DNA from: Neoalteromonas facilis
Lineage (GTDB): Bacteria > Pseudomonadota > Gammaproteobacteria > Enterobacterales > Alteromonadaceae
Direction: 5' to 3'
Assembly: GCF_002807665.1 (NCBI RefSeq)
Contig: NZ_PEAY01000003.1
Location: 124,503-188,502 of the forward strand
Length of the DNA stretch: 64,000 bases
The position numbers and the translations under genes were made by a program. Within the stretch, counting starts at the first letter, position 1. Each line of letters begins with the position of its first letter. Below are positions 61,046-64,000 of this stretch, piece after piece. The notes below the pieces were generated by a model. It had not been told where the DNA came from. It made no database searches and saw only the letters and a program-made list of their open reading frames with translations.

Positions 61046-62269
61046 TTAAAGTGAGCGTGTCGCGGTAGCAGGCGTAATTGATGATGCCCTCGTTGCTGGC
61101 CCCAATACCGCTAGCTGACCCACAATGACTAAGGTGATGATGCCAACTGGGATGTAGAACCATTCCAGAGGAGAAAGGCTGAACCAATCCACTAAAAGCA
61201 TATTCAGTCCGATTGTGAGTATGGTACCGAGCGCAACGCCACATAAACTGATCATGCCATTCTCAATCATAAAGTAACGCTTAATCGCCGTTTTACTGGC
61301 ACCTAACGCACGTTTAGTGCCGATTTGCTTGGTGCGTTTTTGCACGCTAAAACTGGCTAAACCGACGATACCCAAAGCGGTTATTAAGGTTAAACACACG
61401 ATCACGGTCAACAATATCTTGATCATTGCATTGTGTTGTCGATAACTACGTTCACGCGTTTCTGTCAGCGTACTAAGGCTGCGAATAATGCGCCCACTTG
61501 CTCGAGCGGCTAACATCTCTTCGATTTCAGGCATCAATTGATCGCGCATGCCGTCTTCTGTGCGAATGAAATAGCGTACAGATTGGAACGACAGATTTTC
61601 CGGTGACAGCATAGCGTTCTCTAGATTTCGCCAGCCGACCCAGGGAGCTTGCAGTTGGTCGATAACGCCAATGACTGTCATAGGTTCATCATCACCGATA
61701 TATACGGTTTTACCGAGCGACGCTTCAGGCGACTCAAATAATGATTCAGCCAATGCTTGGGTGATGATTACAGTATCAGGCCAATCTGGTTGTGAAGGGC
61801 CGCGCCAGCGAATTTCATTCGGCGTAAAGTTACGGCCAGCAACCAACTCAAGATCCAGTGTGTTTAACCCGTGCTCGTCAACCATGTAAACAGCGGTTCC
61901 GGTGCCTTCGATATCCGGGCCCGCCTCAGTGGCTAACGACATCGACCAGCCACCGCCGCTGATAGGGATTGCGTTGAGCTGTATGGCATCAACGACACCT
62001 GGAACAGCCCGCAGCGCGATTAAATCTTCAATCGCGGTTGCTTTTGCGTCATAGTCAGTACCATAACCTGTGCTGGTCAAATAGAAGCTATTTTCTTCAT
62101 CCAGTCCGCTTTCTCGCTGCATCATGGTGTCACGCTCAATGACAATCGATACACTGTTGATGACAATGGTCATGGTGACGGCGATTTGCAGGGCGATAAG
62201 AATTGCCCCCACTTTGTTACGTAACAACGCTCGCCACATTGGGCCTAACTCTAAGTGTGAAATATTCAT
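61046..62269 (-). CDS. MacB-like ABC transporter permease (FtsX family)
   Basis: 407 residues. An N-terminal membrane helix (about 18-40, VGAILIALQIAVTMTIVINSV) leads into a periplasmic MacB-like domain of about 230 residues, then FtsX helices at the C-terminus (about 285-400), with the charged KRTKQIGTKRALGASKTAIKRYF-type loop, a family hallmark. With the permease at 62285 and the ATPase at 63607 it forms a three-part exporter (macrolide/peptide type) without a clear HlyD-like partner in the window. It starts 15 bases after the upstream permease stop. Confidence 0.88.
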   Translation of the reverse strand: MNISHLELGPMWRALLRNKVGAILIALQIAVTMTIVINSVSIVIERDTMMQRESGLDEENSFYLTSTGYGTDYDAKATAIEDLIALRAVPGVVDAIQLNAIPISGGGWSMSLATEAGPDIEGTGTAVYMVDEHGLNTLDLELVAGRNFTPNEIRWRGPSQPDWPDTVIITQALAESLFESPEASLGKTVYIGDDEPMTVIGVIDQLQAPWVGWRNLENAMLSPENLSFQSVRYFIRTEDGMRDQLMPEIEEMLAARASGRIIRSLSTLTETRERSYRQHNAMIKILLTVIVCLTLITALGIVGLASFSVQKRTKQIGTKRALGASKTAIKRYFMIENGMISLCGVALGTILTIGLNMLLVDWFSLSPLEWFYIPVGIITLVIVGQLAVLGPATRASSITPATATRSL

Positions 62270-62284
62270 AATGAGTTTCCTTTG

Positions 62285-63595
62285 TTACGATTTAAGTTGA
62301 GCTGCGGGAGCAATAGAGCAAGCGCGCCACGTTGGATAGAGCCCAGCAAGAATGCTACTGATAAGGGCAAGCAAGAATGCGAAGGCAATCATGGTGATAT
62401 CCAGTTTGACCAAATTCCGCATAAAATCGCCGTACAACAGCTTGATCCCTTCAAGTCCAACGATGGCAAATACGATCCCTAACACTCCGCCGAGTAAACC
62501 GATACAAGCGGTTTCAATGATATGTTGGGTAAATATGTCCTGACGCGAAGCGCCAATCGCTCTGCGTAATCCTATTTCTGGCGCTTTACGAGAAAATTTA
62601 GCCAATAGCAAACCAACGGTATTCACTAGGCACACAAACAAGAACATGAACGCTAGCCACAACATGATTTGTGCATCATCAGCAACCACCTCTTCATTCT
62701 CAAGCCATTCCATAACATTTGATAGACGGTTGTTAAGCGGTCTTTCAAAGCGACCTAACAGTTTTTGTTCTTCGACGTAACTGTTCAAAAATGTCATGTA
62801 GGCATCTTTATCTTGCTGAGTTGGGAGTTCTGCCCAAAACTGATAGTTCACACACTCGGAGTTTAAAAACGCCTGAAAGCCTTCGCCTTCTGGGGATTTC
62901 CAGCAGTTAGTATTGCCGCCGGTACTGAGCTCTAATTCTTGTTTAAAGTAAAACGGCATAAACACGTCTTCGATGTCATTGAAGGCTCCAACAGTGACGT
63001 CGTAATAACGTGGAACAGGTTGCCATTCATCGAGTACACCAACCACTTGGAAGTCATTGTCGGCAATTCGAATGTTGCGACCGACTGAGTTTTCGCCGCC
63101 AAATATGCGTTCGTTTAACGCCTTACTGAGCACAACTACATAGTTACGGTTGTAGTCGTCATCTTCCGTCCAACCTGAGCCATATAGAAACGGCGTTTCA
63201 AACATTGGGAAGAAATCGGCAAACCCTAATCGCAGTGTGCCTAAAAAAGGTCGAATATCGGGATCGTTTGGCTCGATTACCGCGGATGAACTCGCAGTAG
63301 CCGTCTGCCTAAATGCAGCTTTAGCTTGCATTAAGTTTGTGGCGTCTCGCCATGTCACCTGATCGGGCGGCTCGTTGGGCTCTCTTGCCGGTTGATGAGG
63401 ACTCCAACTGTCTAATTGCACATAATAAAGTTGATCGCTTTTATGTGGGATTGGGTTAGACGACATAAGGTAATTAACCGTGACAACTGACACACTGGCG
63501 CCAATCCCTAGCGCAATTGCCACAATCATCAATGCACTAAGGATGTAATTACGTCTCATACTGGCAAAGCCGAGACGAAGATAATATGCAAACAT
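62285..63595 (-). CDS. MacB-like ABC transporter permease (FtsX family), second subunit
   Basis: 436 residues with the same layout: membrane helix at about 15-40 (NYILSALMIVAIALGIGASVSV), periplasmic domain of about 270 residues (with GVLDEWQPVPRYYDV), and three C-terminal helices around LRRAIGASRQDIFTQHI. Two different FtsX permeases plus one ATPase suggests a heteromeric exporter. It lies 11 bases after the ATPase stop and 15 bases before the next permease start, so all three are one operon. Confidence 0.88.
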   Translation of the reverse strand: MFAYYLRLGFASMRRNYILSALMIVAIALGIGASVSVVTVNYLMSSNPIPHKSDQLYYVQLDSWSPHQPAREPNEPPDQVTWRDATNLMQAKAAFRQTATASSSAVIEPNDPDIRPFLGTLRLGFADFFPMFETPFLYGSGWTEDDDYNRNYVVVLSKALNERIFGGENSVGRNIRIADNDFQVVGVLDEWQPVPRYYDVTVGAFNDIEDVFMPFYFKQELELSTGGNTNCWKSPEGEGFQAFLNSECVNYQFWAELPTQQDKDAYMTFLNSYVEEQKLLGRFERPLNNRLSNVMEWLENEEVVADDAQIMLWLAFMFLFVCLVNTVGLLLAKFSRKAPEIGLRRAIGASRQDIFTQHIIETACIGLLGGVLGIVFAIVGLEGIKLLYGDFMRNLVKLDITMIAFAFLLALISSILAGLYPTWRACSIAPAAQLKS

Positions 63596-63606
63596 GGTGA
63601 AGGCTC

Positions 63607-64000
63607 CTAAACGGCAATCTTGGTGGCGACAGTTTCTTCGGCGATGCCTTCGCTGACGCGGCCATCGCGCACGAAAATATTGCGTTTGGCTTGCTGCGCA
63701 AGGTGAGGATCGTGCGTGACCATAACGATAGTTGTGCCATTGCGGTTAATTTCGCCTAACAGCTCCATGACCGATTGCGCCATTTTGGTGTCTAAATTAC
63801 CGGTCGGTTCGTCGGCGAGTAGAAAGCGTGGTTCGCCCGCAAGAGCTCGCGCAATCGCAACACGCTGTTGCTGCCCGCCTGAAAGTTGAGAGGGCAGGTG
63901 CTTCATGCGTTTGGCCAAACCCACCATATCCAAGCTTTGTTCAATACGTCTTTTTCGTTCGGCGCTTGTAAATCTGCGATAGCGCAGAGGGACATCGACA
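63607..64000 (-). CDS. ABC transporter ATP-binding protein (truncated by window edge)
   Basis: About 131 residues of the C-terminal part; the N-terminal Walker A lies beyond the right edge. Seen are [17 protein letters not shown] (signature), [12 protein letters not shown] (Walker B) and the H-loop in VMVTHDPHLA. This is the LolD/MacB group. The reading frame stays open to the edge, with VPLRYRRFTSAERKRRIEQS before the signature, the usual helical region. It drives the two permeases encoded downstream. Confidence 0.92.
   Translation of the reverse strand, partial: VDVPLRYRRFTSAERKRRIEQSLDMVGLAKRMKHLPSQLSGGQQQRVAIARALAGEPRFLLADEPTGNLDTKMAQSVMELLGEINRNGTTIVMVTHDPHLAQQAKRNIFVRDGRVSEGIAEETVATKIAV

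Noticed and set aside
1-64000. CRISPR arrays, tRNA or rRNA genes, insertion sequences, phage genes, plasmid functions
   Set aside because: Looked for regular short repeats, cloverleaf-like pieces and transposase or integrase motifs; none were recognised.

Overview
The window is about 64 kb of chromosome from a Gram-negative bacterium, most likely a marine gammaproteobacterium of the Alteromonadales type. The reasons are moderate GC content, many sensory and c-di-GMP proteins, a TonB receptor, a split pntA/pntB transhydrogenase, an AlkB-type hydroxylase and an Alteromonas-like exopolysaccharide locus. The species assignment is inference. I saw no insertion sequences, phage genes, CRISPR arrays, tRNAs or rRNAs. 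Both ends cut through genes: a GAF-domain signalling protein on the left and an ABC ATPase on the right.

Layout. 1-7116 holds minus-strand genes: a GAF protein, a solute-binding-like protein, a small membrane protein, an exported FGE/SUMF1-fold protein, a CadC-like regulator and a CPBP protease. 7247-11487 has a LysR regulator and a LolD-type ABC exporter pair. 11532-14985 is a self-contained hydroxylase module: an AlkB/XylM-type membrane di-iron enzyme, its fused ferredoxin/FAD/NAD reductase and a divergent AraC regulator. 15951-24597 is a signalling block: a periplasmic binding protein translationally coupled to a LOV-domain hybrid histidine kinase, a second histidine kinase, a response regulator with a dead HD-GYP domain, and a sigma54-dependent response regulator.

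24756-37890 is an exopolysaccharide locus in several transcription units. It encodes a flippase, four glycosyltransferases, a pyruvyl transferase, a Wzy-like polymerase/ligase, a Wzz-like co-polymerase, a Wza-like export lipoprotein, an initiating sugar transferase and a WecG/TagA transferase. A two-receiver GGDEF protein sits in the middle. Four transcription units each begin with a recognisable sigma54 promoter (GG-N10-GC or GA). Upstream of each lies a palindrome of the form TTTGCA-N3-TGCAAA or a degenerate version of it. The adjacent sigma54 response regulator is the obvious candidate activator. This is the most coherent undescribed-looking system in the window.

38714-41246 is an NO-sensing module: H-NOX, a hybrid kinase with a decayed ATP-binding domain plus Hpt, and a single-domain receiver. 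41325-58000 is a mixed housekeeping and accessory stretch: SGNH lipoprotein, TonB receptor, RhlE helicase with a coupled NYN protein, cold-shock protein, an endonuclease/phosphatase-HAD fusion lipoprotein, a membrane LuxR-type protein with cytochrome b561, a 7TM-DISM diguanylate cyclase, an SDR, a soluble BdlA-like chemotaxis transducer and an S10 peptidase. 58155-60996 is pntAA-pntAB-pntB, and 61046-64000 is a MacB-like ABC system.

Together the window is rich in light, NO, ligand and c-di-GMP sensing placed around an exopolysaccharide locus. This suggests environmental control of surface or biofilm life, but no regulatory link other than the shared promoter architecture can be read directly from the sequence.
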